A stretch of DNA of 64,000 nt from Mikania micrantha (lineage: Eukaryota; Streptophyta; Magnoliopsida; Asterales; Asteraceae), in contig CM018682.1 of the NCBI GenBank assembly GCA_009363875.1, positions 60,596,031-60,660,030 on the forward strand. Direction: 5' to 3'. This document shows, in pieces, positions 10,551-20,640 of the stretch (the first letter of the stretch is position 1; each line of letters starts with the position of its first letter). The notes under the pieces are model-generated. The model was not told where the DNA came from. It saw only the letters and a program-made list of their open reading frames with translations, and did no database searches. Both the position numbers and the translations under genes were made by a program.

Positions 10551-13467
10551 AGTTTACTTTGGGAACCCAAGCCTTTACAGTCTTGGGTTGACCCATAGAG
10601 TCTCGGATCCAAACATCGATCCATTTTCCCTTAGGAATAGGTTTATCTGAAATTTGAGAAACAGACTCCTCAGATGATTTTACTTTCCAAATTGCATTTT
10701 TATCAAAAGAGGTTTTCAGATAGATGGATGATGATTTTGATTGATTAACTTTGACTACATTTGGAACTTCCAAAGTTTCCAATTTTCCTTTTCCCTTGTC
10801 TGAATTTTTAGACTGAATGGGTGGGTTAGACTTTTGCTGAAAAGACTTAGGTACAGACTTTACCGGTTTTGGTAAAGCAGATTTTAAGTTTTTGAAAGGC
10901 ACAACTTTAGGTCTGATCAACTGAGGGCAGAATCTCACAATGTGCCCTGACTCACCACACTCAAAACAAACTTTATCACCTTTTTTATGAAAATGTTTTA
11001 AATCAGAAAATGACTTTTTAGTTGATTTAAAAACATTTAATTTCTGATAATCTGGCTCAAAACCCAAACCCTTTCTTCCTTTGTTACCAAACTGAGCTGA
11101 TTTGGTAACACAGTCAGCTTCAGAACCCTGTGAAGCTTTAACAAAGCATAATTCTTTGTAAATTTTTGATTTGGAGATTGGGTCACCTTTCATGACAACA
11201 GAAGTTTGATTCCGAGGAATGCTATGCTTAGGTGAATACTCTGATTCATCCTCAGAATCGGAAACCCAATCTTCAACAACTCCATCCACCCTTGACTCCT
11301 TAGTCTGAGATGAACTCTGATTTGCACTCAGACTATCTGGATCAATTACTAACGGAGTAGTAACTTGAAAATCCTTAACATCTTTGTCATTTGGAGTATT
11401 GACAAAGGCATTGAGGATTGGTGGAGGACAATTTTTATAATTAACCTGTGCCTTCCCCTGATCAGTACCCCTACTGATCATGTGCTCAATGATATAAGAT
11501 GAGCTTTCATAGCTCTTGAGCTTCTGTCCTAAGGTCTCATAGTCACACTCGACTATTGCTAACTTCTTCTTGATCTCATTGATGGTATTGAGATAAGAAG
11601 TGATAGCATCTTGCTTATTCAGCACTGCGATCTCGGCTTCATGCAATTGTCTGTTTAAAAGATCAATTTTAGCTTGAAAATCTTTTTCATTAGATTTTAA
11701 AATTTTGTTAGCTTCAATGCCTAAGTCGAGATCGTTCATCAAAACACTGTTATGTGTCTGATAAGCAAGGACCTTACTTCTAAGATCAACACAATTAAAA
11801 CAATCAGATTGAGAAGATGAACAATCAGTGTATACCTGCTCAGAAGAGTCTGTAGAAGCAGAAGAATTTGCCATCAAAGCAAATTGAGTTGAAGAGTCAT
11901 CAGCTTCACCATCAGATTCTTGAGTTTCAGAATCTGTCAGACTGTCTGATTCTGAACTTGATATCTTATCATCAATCACCAAAGAATCCTCCTGACTGCT
12001 TTCTTCATCATGATCTTCAGAATGCTGAATTTCTGCCACACAAGCTTTATCTTGATCTTCCTTATCAGCATTAAACCTGAAGTCCCAGTTCACCCCTTCA
12101 TCCTGTTGAACCATTAAAGCTTTACTAGCAGAGGATGAAGATCCAACTTGAGAAGGAGAATCAATGGGAACTAATCTCCTTTCTGGATTGGCAGTAGAGG
12201 ATTTCTGATGCTGAAATGGATTCTTGTTGCCAGCTTTCTTCGGCTGCTTGCATTGTCTGGCAAAATGACCCTTCTCACCACAGTTGTAGCATGTGACAGA
12301 TGCCATATCAAATCCAAACTTTGATTCCTTGTTTAGATTGATATCCTTCCCAGTCCTTTTGACAAACTCCTTTGCTCTTCTAACTGCACTAGCCAACGCC
12401 CACATAATGTCAATCCTCTCCATATCATCTGGATCAATCTGAGAGTAGTCATCATTGGTCAAATATGGATTGCCGATCTGACCAGCAACTAATCCATCAT
12501 ATGAGCTAACCAATGTTGACAGAAGACCCATATGCTCTTTAGCAATCTCTACTGTGACCTTGTCAAAATTCTCTGTTTTCAGACTTGCAGTAGGCTGATG
12601 ATGCTCTTGTTGTGAGCTTGATGAAGAAGATGGACTGAAATGCATCTGAGCTGCAGATGGAGCTTCAGATGCTTTAGAAACAAAAGCAGTCTTCAAAGGA
12701 GCATGAGTTGTAGATTTATCAACTGTAGGAGTGGAGTAGTATAGAGAAGGATCTTGAACTTGTACAACCCTCTTGGCTTTCCGCTTGTTCTCTATCTCCT
12801 GTTCCTTCAACTTCTGAATGAAATCATTGATGTCCATATGAGCCATCATCTGATTTTGCTTGAGTACCATCAAGAAGGACTCCCACTTTGGAGGTAAGGC
12901 ATCTGCTAAACACTGAATCTTCTCTTGAGTTGTAGTTTTGACCTCGTGGTTGAACAACTCACTCAACAGATGATAGAACCTAGCAATTAGCTCATCAAGG
13001 GACTCATTGCCCACATACATAAAGCTGTTGAACTCTTTCCTTAAAGCTTTAGACTTAATGCTCTTCAATGCATCATTCCCTTCATATCTTTGTTGCAAGG
13101 CATCCCAGAGGTATTTGGAAGATGTAAACTGTCTAAATTGATGAAAGATATCTGTAGCAATGGACTGTGACAGAATGGCATATGCTTTCTTCTCATAGTC
13201 ATACAGCTTCCTTTGAGGCTCGGTCATCCTTGTAACAAGCATAGGAGTACCATCCTCGTTTAAAGGCCTCAAGTAACCTCCCTCTATCATCATCCACAGA
13301 TTTGTATCCACTCCATTGATGTGGATTTCAAATCTATACTTCCAGTGAGGGTAGTCATCTAAAGTCAACAACTTAGGAGCTTTGTTTGAGTTCCCGGTTT
13401 CATTTTCTGTCAACAAGAGAGTCTGAATGCGATGGTTTTGGTTAGCCATGAGTGCTAGATCCTCCAT
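10549..13467 (-). CDS. gag: CopA gag (capsid/nucleocapsid)
   Basis: This ORF begins at ATG 13467 (MEDLALMANQNH; 972 aa) or at the nearby ATG 13449. The N-terminal 250 residues match Copia gag of the UBN2 type (YPHWKYRFEIHINGVD, then a helical capsid region). A CCHC zinc knuckle CYNCGEKGHFARQC lies at 12250-12291, and a second, CFECGESGHIVRFC, at 10927-10968. Between them is a long acidic Ser-rich stretch with a coiled-coil-like part. Two knuckles about 440 residues apart and a length near 970 are large for Copia gag but fit SIRE-like elements. It ends with AWVPKVN and TGA; the pol frame overlaps this stop. Confidence 0.85.
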   Translation of the reverse strand: MEDLALMANQNHRIQTLLLTENETGNSNKAPKLLTLDDYPHWKYRFEIHINGVDTNLWMMIEGGYLRPLNEDGTPMLVTRMTEPQRKLYDYEKKAYAILSQSIATDIFHQFRQFTSSKYLWDALQQRYEGNDALKSIKSKALRKEFNSFMYVGNESLDELIARFYHLLSELFNHEVKTTTQEKIQCLADALPPKWESFLMVLKQNQMMAHMDINDFIQKLKEQEIENKRKAKRVVQVQDPSLYYSTPTVDKSTTHAPLKTAFVSKASEAPSAAQMHFSPSSSSSSQQEHHQPTASLKTENFDKVTVEIAKEHMGLLSTLVSSYDGLVAGQIGNPYLTNDDYSQIDPDDMERIDIMWALASAVRRAKEFVKRTGKDINLNKESKFGFDMASVTCYNCGEKGHFARQCKQPKKAGNKNPFQHQKSSTANPERRLVPIDSPSQVGSSSSASKALMVQQDEGVNWDFRFNADKEDQDKACVAEIQHSEDHDEESSQEDSLVIDDKISSSESDSLTDSETQESDGEADDSSTQFALMANSSASTDSSEQVYTDCSSSQSDCFNCVDLRSKVLAYQTHNSVLMNDLDLGIEANKILKSNEKDFQAKIDLLNRQLHEAEIAVLNKQDAITSYLNTINEIKKKLAIVECDYETLGQKLKSYESSSYIIEHMISRGTDQGKAQVNYKNCPPPILNAFVNTPNDKDVKDFQVTTPLVIDPDSLSANQSSSQTKESRVDGVVEDWVSDSEDESEYSPKHSIPRNQTSVVMKGDPISKSKIYKELCFVKASQGSEADCVTKSAQFGNKGRKGLGFEPDYQKLNVFKSTKKSFSDLKHFHKKGDKVCFECGESGHIVRFCPQLIRPKVVPFKNLKSALPKPVKSVPKSFQQKSNPPIQSKNSDKGKGKLETLEVPNVVKVNQSKSSSIYLKTSFDKNAIWKVKSSEESVSQISDKPIPKGKWIDVWIRDSMGQPKTVKAWVPKVN

Positions 13468-14051
13468 TTGATCAGAAGTAATAAGATTCAACACTTAGAA
13501 AAATTTCAGAAGTGACTGGCGAATGAACTGATATTGGGCGAATGTCGGGGGCCGAATGTCTTGAAACTGGCGAATGGAGGCTGAGAATGACAACTGGCGA
13601 ATGGGTTAGTCGAATGACCTATTCGGCGAATGGCAGATCGAATGAGTTCTTTCGCCGAATGAGTGTGAGAATGAGGCTTATTCGGCGAATGAGAATGGCG
13701 AAGAAGCTATTCGCCGAATGAGACCTATTCGGCGAATGAGAGGCTATTCGGCTGAACTTATTCGGCCGCCAGAGTCATTCGGCGATCTGGGGTTTTCAGC
13801 AACGAAAATCGTGATAACTTGAGATTTTGACCCGATCTAACCACCAAATTTGGTACAGAAGTTCAAGACATGATAACAAACCAATTGGGAAAGAATTAGA
13901 ACAATCAAACCACAAAAATCCTTGATATTTCAATGAAATAGTAACTTGGGATGCAAGAAGAATAGGGTTTTTGAAAGTTACGAAAATCAGGGTTTTGGGA
14001 ATCTCAGATCTGTTGATTTTGAGTGGAAATCGAGTAGAATCAAGAGCCAAA
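13468..14051 (-). other. CopA leader with CGAATG array
   Basis: This is the untranslated region between the PBS and gag. Between 13510 and 13790 it carries around twenty CGAATG/CATTCG words, many as ATTCGGCGAAT palindromes, continuing the word used in the LTR. Confidence 0.75.
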
Positions 14052-14063
14052 GCTCTGATACCA
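14052..14063 (-). other. CopA primer binding site
   Basis: On the minus strand TGGTATCAGAGC lies three bases from the inner LTR end. It is complementary to initiator Met tRNA. Confidence 0.9.
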
Positions 14064-14066
14064 CTT

Positions 14067-14727
14067 TGTTGGACCGATCGGGAGCTCGGAAACAATCCGA
14101 ATCCAATAGAAAACTACTCGACAGCCTCTGGAATAGTGCGGAATCCTATTCCATGGTTTTCCAATCGAAACCAACAGAAACCGTGGTGATCCGAGGTTGT
14201 AAGAACAACATGGAAGCAACAATCGAACACCACGGGTTGAGAATCGAACTTGGATGATCAAGAACCGCTCAAATCTTCTAGGGTTTTGACACTGGAGTCT
14301 CTGGGAAGAAGGAGGGCTCTGGAAAGTTAAAGTTGAAATGATTTGAACTTCTATTTATAAGCTGTAGTCATTCGGCCGAATGAGTGGCCGAAGCAGCTCA
14401 TTCGGCGAATGACTAAGCTCGAATGAGCTATCATTCGAATGAGTCATTCGGCGAATGACTCATTCTCAATCCAGACATTCGCTATAATCTTCATTCGGCG
14501 AATGACTTCATTCTAGAGTCATTCGCCGAATGAGTAACCTTCATACTCAATTCAGTTTATAATCAAATCAACTAAATAGATAAACATTAATAGACATTAA
14601 GGAATAGAAATAAACATTAAGAAATAGAAATAAAGACAACTTCCATTAATACTCAATTCAGTTTTTAATCAAATCAACTAAATAGATAAACATTAATAGA
14701 CATTAAGAAATAGAAATAAAGACAACT
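14067..14727 (-). mobile_element. CopA 5' LTR, truncated and internally duplicated
   Basis: 14067-14655 matches the 3' LTR with three differences (positions equivalent to 937, 980 and 1296). After that the outer 60 bases of the LTR are missing. Instead a second copy of the CTCAATTCAGTTT... to GACAACT segment follows, and the sequence jumps into CopB RT at 14728. The duplication joint shares only ATACT, so it looks like repair by microhomology. Confidence 0.85.
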
Positions 14728-15127
14728 CCCAAAGGAAAGCTGCCTATAGGAACCAGATGGGTTTTCAGAAACAAAAGAGATGACTTAGGAATTATTATCA
14801 GAAATAAGGCACGGTTGGTAGTTCAGGGCTTCTACCAACAGGAGGGGATAGACTATGAGGAAGTCTTTGCACCTGTCGCAAGACTTGAAGCTATACGGAT
14901 CTTCTTGGCCTATGCTTCCTACATGAACTTCACGGTATATCAGATGGATGTGAAGACAGCTTTCTTGTATGGAAAGGTCAAGGAAGAAATTTATGTGTGC
15001 CAACCCCCAGGTTTTGAAGATTCACAGTATCCAGACCACGTCTACAAGTTAGACAAAGCCCTTTATGGTCTTCATCAAGCACCTCAAGCATGGTATGCTG
15101 CACTCACGGATCATCTACTAGCTCATG
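14728..15127 (+). pseudogene. pol: CopB pol, RT fragment (part 1)
   Basis: The translation shows the Copia RT palm: GTRWVFRNKRDDLG, ARLVVQGFYQQEG, EVFAPVARLEAIR, YQMDVKTAFLYG, KALYGLHQAPQAWY. The frame is open but its beginning is missing at the junction with CopA. It runs directly into S1 at 15128; bases 15123-15127 (TCATG) are the left target duplication. The continuation is at 18332. Confidence 0.9.
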
Positions 15128-15400
15128 TGTAACATCACTGTATTTTGGGTTGTCTGTACATGTGTAATTGTATTGATAAGACCCGATATGATAATTTATA
15201 ATTGCTATGGATTATTGAATGTTATTATCACTGGTATACACTATTGAGGACATATAATTATGAGCATAAACCATGAGAAATTTAGTTGAAACACAACTAA
15301 ACAAAACCATAGAGTTTATTGCAGCTGAACTCACATGATATGGGTTGTTGATTTGGAATGGCAGTGGTATAGGATTCTATAATCATAGATAGGCAAGGAT

Positions 15401-15505
15401 ATAATCAAGGTCTATCGAAGATGTGGTGGGATGGCCGTTGAGGCAGTTGCGACTTACCTCTACGTATGCCCTATACATAAACCATCTTCGGTTTATCATG
15501 ATTAT
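15401..15505. repeat. Covarying hairpin module, copy 3 (S1)
   Basis: Arms 15401-15423 and 15483-15505 match at 18 of 23 positions plus two G-U pairs (for example CGAAGATG with CATCTTCG). The apical part has GTGGTGGGATGG, TTGCGAC and TATGCCCTATACATA. Confidence 0.8.
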
Positions 15506-15613
15506 ATCAGTGTTGAGGCTTTGGTGATGAAAATCTGGGGTTTTGGTTTGGAATGACAACGGGTTATGAGTTAGTTATTGTTTGGGTACAAAACATATTC
15601 AAGGACACATGGT

Positions 15614-15708
15614 CATGGTTTATCGAAATGGTGGTGGGACGGTGGCTGGATAGTTTGCGACCTACTCCTACATATGCCCTATACATAAGCTTATTTCGGT
15701 CTATCATG
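15614..15708. repeat. Covarying hairpin module, copy 4 (S1)
   Basis: Arms CATGGTTTATCGAAAT and ATTTCGGTCTATCATG pair at 12 of 16 positions plus two G-U. The interior has GGTGGGACGG, TTTGCGACC and TATGCCCTATACATA. It is a tandem neighbour of copy 3. Confidence 0.75.
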
Positions 15709-15868
15709 GATGTGTCAGTGAGATGGTCTAGTGGGATTTGGATTGGGAAATTTTAATATAAAAGATAATAAAATAATGAAACCGTTATTGAAAATGATTA
15801 TGCGATGGTGAGGTTACTAATATAACTTAAACGCGAATATTAATTCAGAAATATTAACCTAATAAGGT

Positions 15869-15896
15869 ATTCGCGTGGGTGACGATTCACACGAAT
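15869..15896. promoter_or_regulatory. U3 palindrome with GGTGACGAT loop (S1, first)
   Basis: ATTCGCGTG, then the 10-base loop GGTGACGATT, then CACACGAAT; the arms pair with one mismatch/wobble. It lies about 450 bp upstream of the TATA box. The loop contains the TGACG core recognised by bZIP factors. Confidence 0.65.
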
Positions 15897-15972
15897 ATAA
15901 TTATTAGGAATAATATTCTGAAACGATATTCCATAGATCGTAAATCGAATCGAAATACGATACGAGCGTTGG

Positions 15973-16000
15973 ATTCGAAAAGGTGACGATCTTTACGAAT
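15973..16000. promoter_or_regulatory. U3 palindrome with GGTGACGAT loop (S1, second)
   Basis: ATTCGAAAA, loop GGTGACGATC, TTTACGAAT; eight of nine positions pair. Same loop and spacing as the copy at 15869, with a different stem. Confidence 0.65.
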
Positions 16001-16319
16001 ACTTACGTAAGTAACGTGTTTCGGCGAGATAACGAAATAATAATTAACGATATTAAATTAAGAAATGTAATTCAAAAACGTTTATTAGGAATCATAACCT
16101 TAAACGAAGTCGAATCAGATCGTTTTATTAGATAAATAATTTAACGAAAATAAACGAAATTAATTTTTATAGAATGAGTTTAATTAAAAATCATGTTGCT
16201 AAACCAAACTTAATTATTTAAACATTTCATGCTTTTAAAATATAATACAAGAAAAACCGAGCGATTTAATAGTGTTAACACGAAATGAACGTAACCAAGC
16301 ACACGGGTTGTTTACGGGA

Positions 16320-16327
16320 TATAAAAA
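16320..16327 (+). promoter_or_regulatory. S1 TATA box
   Basis: TATAAAAA within GGGATATAAAAAGGG, followed by a CT-rich stretch (16335-16440) typical of plant transcription starts. Both palindromes lie upstream and the CGAACC array downstream. Confidence 0.65.
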
Positions 16328-16739
16328 GGGAAGGAACCTCCTTCTCCTTCATTTTTCAAACTTATCTTCTCTCACTAGAACCCAATCCCGTAACCCTACT
16401 CTCTCTCTAACTTCTCTCTAAGATTTCTCACTCGTTTCTTGACCATTTCACGAGATCTTGGTGCCAAATCGTTCCTATGAGAGAGTTGAACAAGAACCCA
16501 TTAAGAAATTAAACATTTGGTCGACATTTCGAGGTAAAAACCGGGTTTTACTTTTCTGCGTTTGTTTATAAGGAACCCGACTTTCATCATCATCTTCACT
16601 AGGGTTTTTGCGATGGTAAGCACTTGAAACTGACTTGTATGAGGGTGGGTAAGTCATGGGGGAACCTGCAACAGCTTGAGGTTCGATGGAGATGATGAGG
16701 AACAGCCCTGGGCTGACTGGTTCGCGAAGAAGAAGCTGC

Positions 16740-17160
16740 AGGTGGCCGAACCTCCAAGGAGCTGGGCGAAAAGGGGAGCCGAACATCCTCCTGGCCGAAC
16801 CCTTCTCCTGTTTGCCGAACCCTTGCCAACCGCACCTCATACCAGCCGAACCTTAGATCCACAAACCCTTCTGAACGAAGCTGATACGGGACGAACCTGG
16901 GCTGGCCATTACTGAACAAGAAGCTGCCGAACCTGTCCCTGATTGGCGAACCCACGAGATGGCCAAACCTAATAACTGCCGAACCTATGGGTCACGAGCC
17001 TCAGCATGGTGCGAACCTCTAACAGAACCGAACCCTTCCACCATGCGAACCCCATGGCAGCGAACCTTCCCTTTCCAGTGAACCCTAGCCAAGCAATCCT
17101 ATGTTTGGCCGAACCCCAGGATTTCCGTAATCATGACAGCGAACCTAGGTCCATTATGGA
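16740..17160 (+). repeat. CGAACC word array in S1
   Basis: About fifteen copies of CGAACC(C/T), often as GCCGAACC, with unrelated spacers of roughly 10-30 bases. There is no fixed period. The array lies in the part transcribed from the LTR promoter. Confidence 0.85.
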
Positions 17161-17954
17161 AGCTAGGGGGGAATGTTGAGCCTAAAGCTTTTGAACTATG
17201 AACAAGGTTAAACAAAAGAACAAGATGATGGGATGAACACATGCATGCAAGAAGGGTTTAGTAATTGACACTTTTTCCTAATGAATATAAGTAGAATTAT
17301 GAGATTATAAAAGTTGAACATTTTATATAAGGTTAATCTAGGTATGATTTCTTAAGTTTATATTAATTTTTTTTAACTTAAATGGTGGTGGGCAAGTTTG
17401 ATAAACATGATTGGATGCATATGTATGAAAGTATACATAGGTGTGTGAGGTTATTATCTTCAAAACTTGTATACCTTTGATATGTTCTTAAAAGTTATCA
17501 TATATTAGATAATTAAAACTAACAAGTTTAGATTATTTTCTTTATGATGATCATTTATAAAGCCTTGGGTGTATGACTTAATGTAGGATAAATAAATTAA
17601 ATTAATGAAACACTTAAGGATTTAAAGTAAACACTAATGACACTTGATTGAAATGAAACGCGTATACTTATGAATATGAAACACGTGATAATTACAGATT
17701 GTTGAAGTGTTTTGATTTCTCTTACGTGAGCGTGCATCCTACAAAACACTGAACATAAGGAATTCAGGTGAGTTCTCATAACCTCCTTTTTAAATCATTT
17801 TGCTTTTAAACTCGGAGGTGGAACATGTATACCAGATTTAAAATATTATTTTGATAACACATGGGTGACACCCGGTTTATCAATATGATATTCATATTAT
17901 TGAATTGTTATTGTTTCTGGATTGATATGGATGATTTCATATTCCGTGAGTCAT

Positions 17955-18069
17955 TGTTGATTGAGTTGACTTCGGTCCTCCGGGATGATTGAATTGTTGT
18001 TGATTGAGTTGACTAAGGTCCTCCGCGGTGATTCCACTGTTGGTTGAGTTGACTACGGTCCTCCGCAGT
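17955..18069 (+). repeat. Three tandem copies of a ~42 bp unit in S1
   Basis: Each unit reads TTGATTGAGTTGACT (third copy TTGGTTGAGTTGACT) followed by a variable CGGTCCTCCG-type segment. Starts are at about 17955, 17998 and 18039. The unit lies about 260 bp before the LTR end. Confidence 0.75.
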
Positions 18070-18331
18070 GCATGTATTGACACTTTTGGACATCATCACT
18101 TAAGGTCTTGGACTTAGCTAAATTAACTGGATTTCTGAAGACTAGAGTTTAGTCAATTTAGCTAAATCTTTTGTGTAATTACTGTAACTAAATCATGATG
18201 AACATGATTTTTGATGTAATTAATTTGGTTGATTTAATTGATATGTGGTGATTTATTTAGATGCCCACGAGCTTATGAACAATCTACACATCCACCGACG
18301 TTTCCGCCATCGGTCGGGGTGTTACATCATG

Positions 18332-19347
18332 GTTATACCCACGGAGCGATTGACCAGACACTGTTAGTTTGCAAGGATAAGGACAATTTGATTCTAGTCC
18401 AAATCTATGTGGAAGATATTATTTTTGGTTCCACGAGCTCGGTGCTTTGCAAGGAATTTGAGGTTGTGATGAAGAAAAAGTTTGAGATGAGTGCAATGGG
18501 AGAAATGACCTTCTTCCTTGGTCTTCAGGTAAAGCAAGATCAGAAAGGCGTGTTGATTCATCAAGGAAAGTATGTTACTGATATTCTGACAAAGTTCAAG
18601 ATGTTGGAATCCAAGCCTGCATCTACCCCAATAGTTGCACGTCCAATCTTAACTTCGGATTTTGATGGTGAAGATGTCGATCAACACCTATATCGCTCGA
18701 TGATTGGCTCATTGAAGTACCTAACCGCCAGTCGTCCTGATACCATGTTCTCTGTATGTCAATGTGCCAGATATCAAGCTAATCCGAAGGCTTCTCACTT
18801 GATTGCTGTCAAGAGGATCTTTCGTTACCTTGTCGGGAAACCTCGTCTCGGTTTATGGTACCCTAAGAAATCTGAGTTTCGTTTACATGCTTACTCTGAC
18901 AGTGATTTTGGTGGTTGTAACTTAGATAGGAAATCCACCACGGGAGGATGCCAGTACTTAGAAGATCGCCTTGTCTCATGGCAGTGCAAGAAACAGACAA
19001 CCGTATCCACATCTACTACGAAAGCCGAATATGTTGCTGCTTCCAGTTGCTGCTCTCAGGTTATATGGATGCAACAGCAGCTCCTCGTTTACGATTTGAA
19101 TTTTTTTGACTCTCCTATTTATTGTGACAATGAAGCCGCCCTCCATAACGTCAAAAATCCGGTACAACACTCCAAAACTAAGCATATTGACATCAGGATT
19201 CACTTTATCTGTGACTGTTTCGAATGGAAACTGATTTATCTTGAAAAGGTCCAAACAGATGATAATCCTGGCGGATCTTTTCACCAAACCGTTCGATACA
19301 GCTCGATTTCACCATCTCCTTGCATCTCTCAAACTAATCATTTTTGA
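18332..19347 (+). pseudogene. pol: CopB pol, RT/RNaseH (part 2)
   Basis: Reading resumes after the TCATG duplication with GYTHGAIDQTLL. The polymerase box reads YVEDIIFGS instead of YVDD, so a catalytic Asp is replaced by Glu and RT would be inactive. FFLGLQVKQ, YLTASRPDTMF and the RNase H motifs LHAYSDSDFGG, STTKAEYVAAS and KHIDIRIHF follow. Near 19266 the frame is lost: the expected ADLFTKPF is readable in the next frame. Adding part 1, CopB keeps only the C-terminal half of pol. Confidence 0.9.
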
Positions 19348-20640
19348 CTAAACCATTTTGTAAATACTGTAAAAATTTGTGTTTTGTTTTGTTTTATTTT
19401 ATTTTTAGATCAAAAATTTAGGGGGAGAATATTTACAAAAACAAAAAAAAGATTTTCGGTCTTTGAGTCAAATTTACAAAAACAACTAAAATATTTTCGG
19501 TCTTTGAGTCAAATTTATAAAAACAACAAAAAGATTTTAGTTTTTGAGTCAGTTTAATATGATCTACAAGTTGAGGGGGAGTGAGATTTTGAAAAGAAAA
19601 TACAAAAATATTTTCATTCTTTAAAATTTAAGGAAATTAGAAAATACAAAGAGATTTTCATTCTTTAAAATTTAAGAAAATTAGAAAAATACAAAAAGAT
19701 TTTCTTTTGGACTGATAAGTTAAGTTGTTCGATAGGGAAGTGAAATGTCTTCTGATTCTCAGAAACTCACTACCTAAAGGTAATTTCTAAAAAAATAACA
19801 ACTTTAAATAACTATATTTCACTAAGAAGTTTAAACAAGTTTTTTTTTTTTTTTTCAATTTTAAAAAAATGGACATGATCATTCAAAATTATTACATATA
19901 CAAATAAGTGAGAAGTAAGGAGAATCAGATAATCAGAAAATTGTAACAACTATTTGACTTTTTGCATAAATCTTTAAGTCAAAACGAGATTGTGTTTCAA
20001 TAAACTTGAAATTGTTTTGAAAAACTTGGGTATTTTCCATGTTTTGTGCAAACAAAGAACGGGAAATACTTACTGAAGCATCCTTGTTTTGCGTAAGCAA
20101 AGAACTGGATGTGTGACGTTAAGGACAATGTGCCTACATATCAGTAAAACAAAAGATGCCAATGAGCACAAAGATGATAGAACCCCTTCTTGTTCTTGAT
20201 TATAATCTAACAGATCTGTTCTTTTCTTTCTTCACCTCAAATTCTGTCAAAACATTTTAAGTTCGTCGAAACACTATCAAAATTTGAAACATAAGATTTC
20301 AAAATTGATAGGTTGCATGTTAATCTGGTTTAAAGTCTGACTATTCATAAACCTCACAAAAGATAGTTTCAAAAAAACTACTAGAAACACCTTAGGTCAT
20401 AAGTCGCATTCTTGAAGTTACGGATAAACGAGTGGAAATCATTGGTGGGGTATAATTACTCTAAGGTTGGGTTTCTTGTATGAAATTGTTTTAAGGTGGT
20501 CAAATTTCTGATACAGATTTGATCCCACAAAATTGACTCAACTCAACTTTGAAATTGTCCAAAAGTTTCAAAATTATTCTATTTTATTTAATTTTGAAAG
20601 TTTTCAAAAAATAAATTGTCATACTCGAAATTTTTGAAAA
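19348..20640 (+). other. CopB spacer between pol and internal promoter
   Basis: No gene is seen. It contains an internal polypurine tract AGGGGGAGAAT (19420-19430), a second purine run GAGGGGGAGTGAG (19574), three degenerate repeats of about 55-60 bp carrying GATTTTCGGTCTTTGAGTC (about 19440-19545), a second repeat ATTTTCATTCTTTAAAATTT (19608 and 19648) and a T14-type run near 19841. It is the counterpart of the CopA spacer at 5077-7202. Confidence 0.65.

Larger units (their letters stand above)
831..14727 (-). mobile_element. CopA: SIRE/Maximus-like Ty1/Copia element with an extra 3' ORF
   Basis: On the minus strand the order is truncated 5' LTR (14067-14727), PBS, gag, pol, long spacer, env-like ORF, polypurine tract, 3' LTR (831-1477). 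The Copia order PR-INT-RT-RNaseH and a large ORF after pol fit the SIRE/Maximus lineage. The two LTRs differ at only three positions over about 590 aligned bases, and gag and the env-like ORF are open, so this is a recent insertion. Its damage is one nonsense codon in pol and the loss of the outer end of the 5' LTR. Confidence 0.9.
15128..18326 (+). mobile_element. S1: solo LTR of the GypD family (3199 bp)
   Basis: It starts TGTAACATCACTG and ends GGGGTGTTACA, with perfect 5-bp duplications TCATG at 15123-15127 and 18327-18331. There is no internal region, so it arose by recombination between the two LTRs of a full element. It holds two hairpin modules (15401-15505 and 15614-15708), two U3 palindromes (15869 and 15973), a TATA box (16320), a CGAACC array (16740-17160), AT-rich sequence and a triple tandem repeat (17955-18069). 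There is no long ORF. Confidence 0.95.

Noticed and set aside
10524..10552. A spliced intron between CopA gag and pol (GTAAAC ... TTGTGCAG)
   Set aside because: The GT...AG span is only about 28 nt, far below the minimum for plant introns. A frameshift is more plausible.
16475..16955. Open frames within LTRs (for example 16475-16955, 39551-39955, 51441-51863) as genes
   Set aside because: They are open stretches through the CGAACC arrays, without homology or conserved coding pattern; sister LTRs disrupt them.
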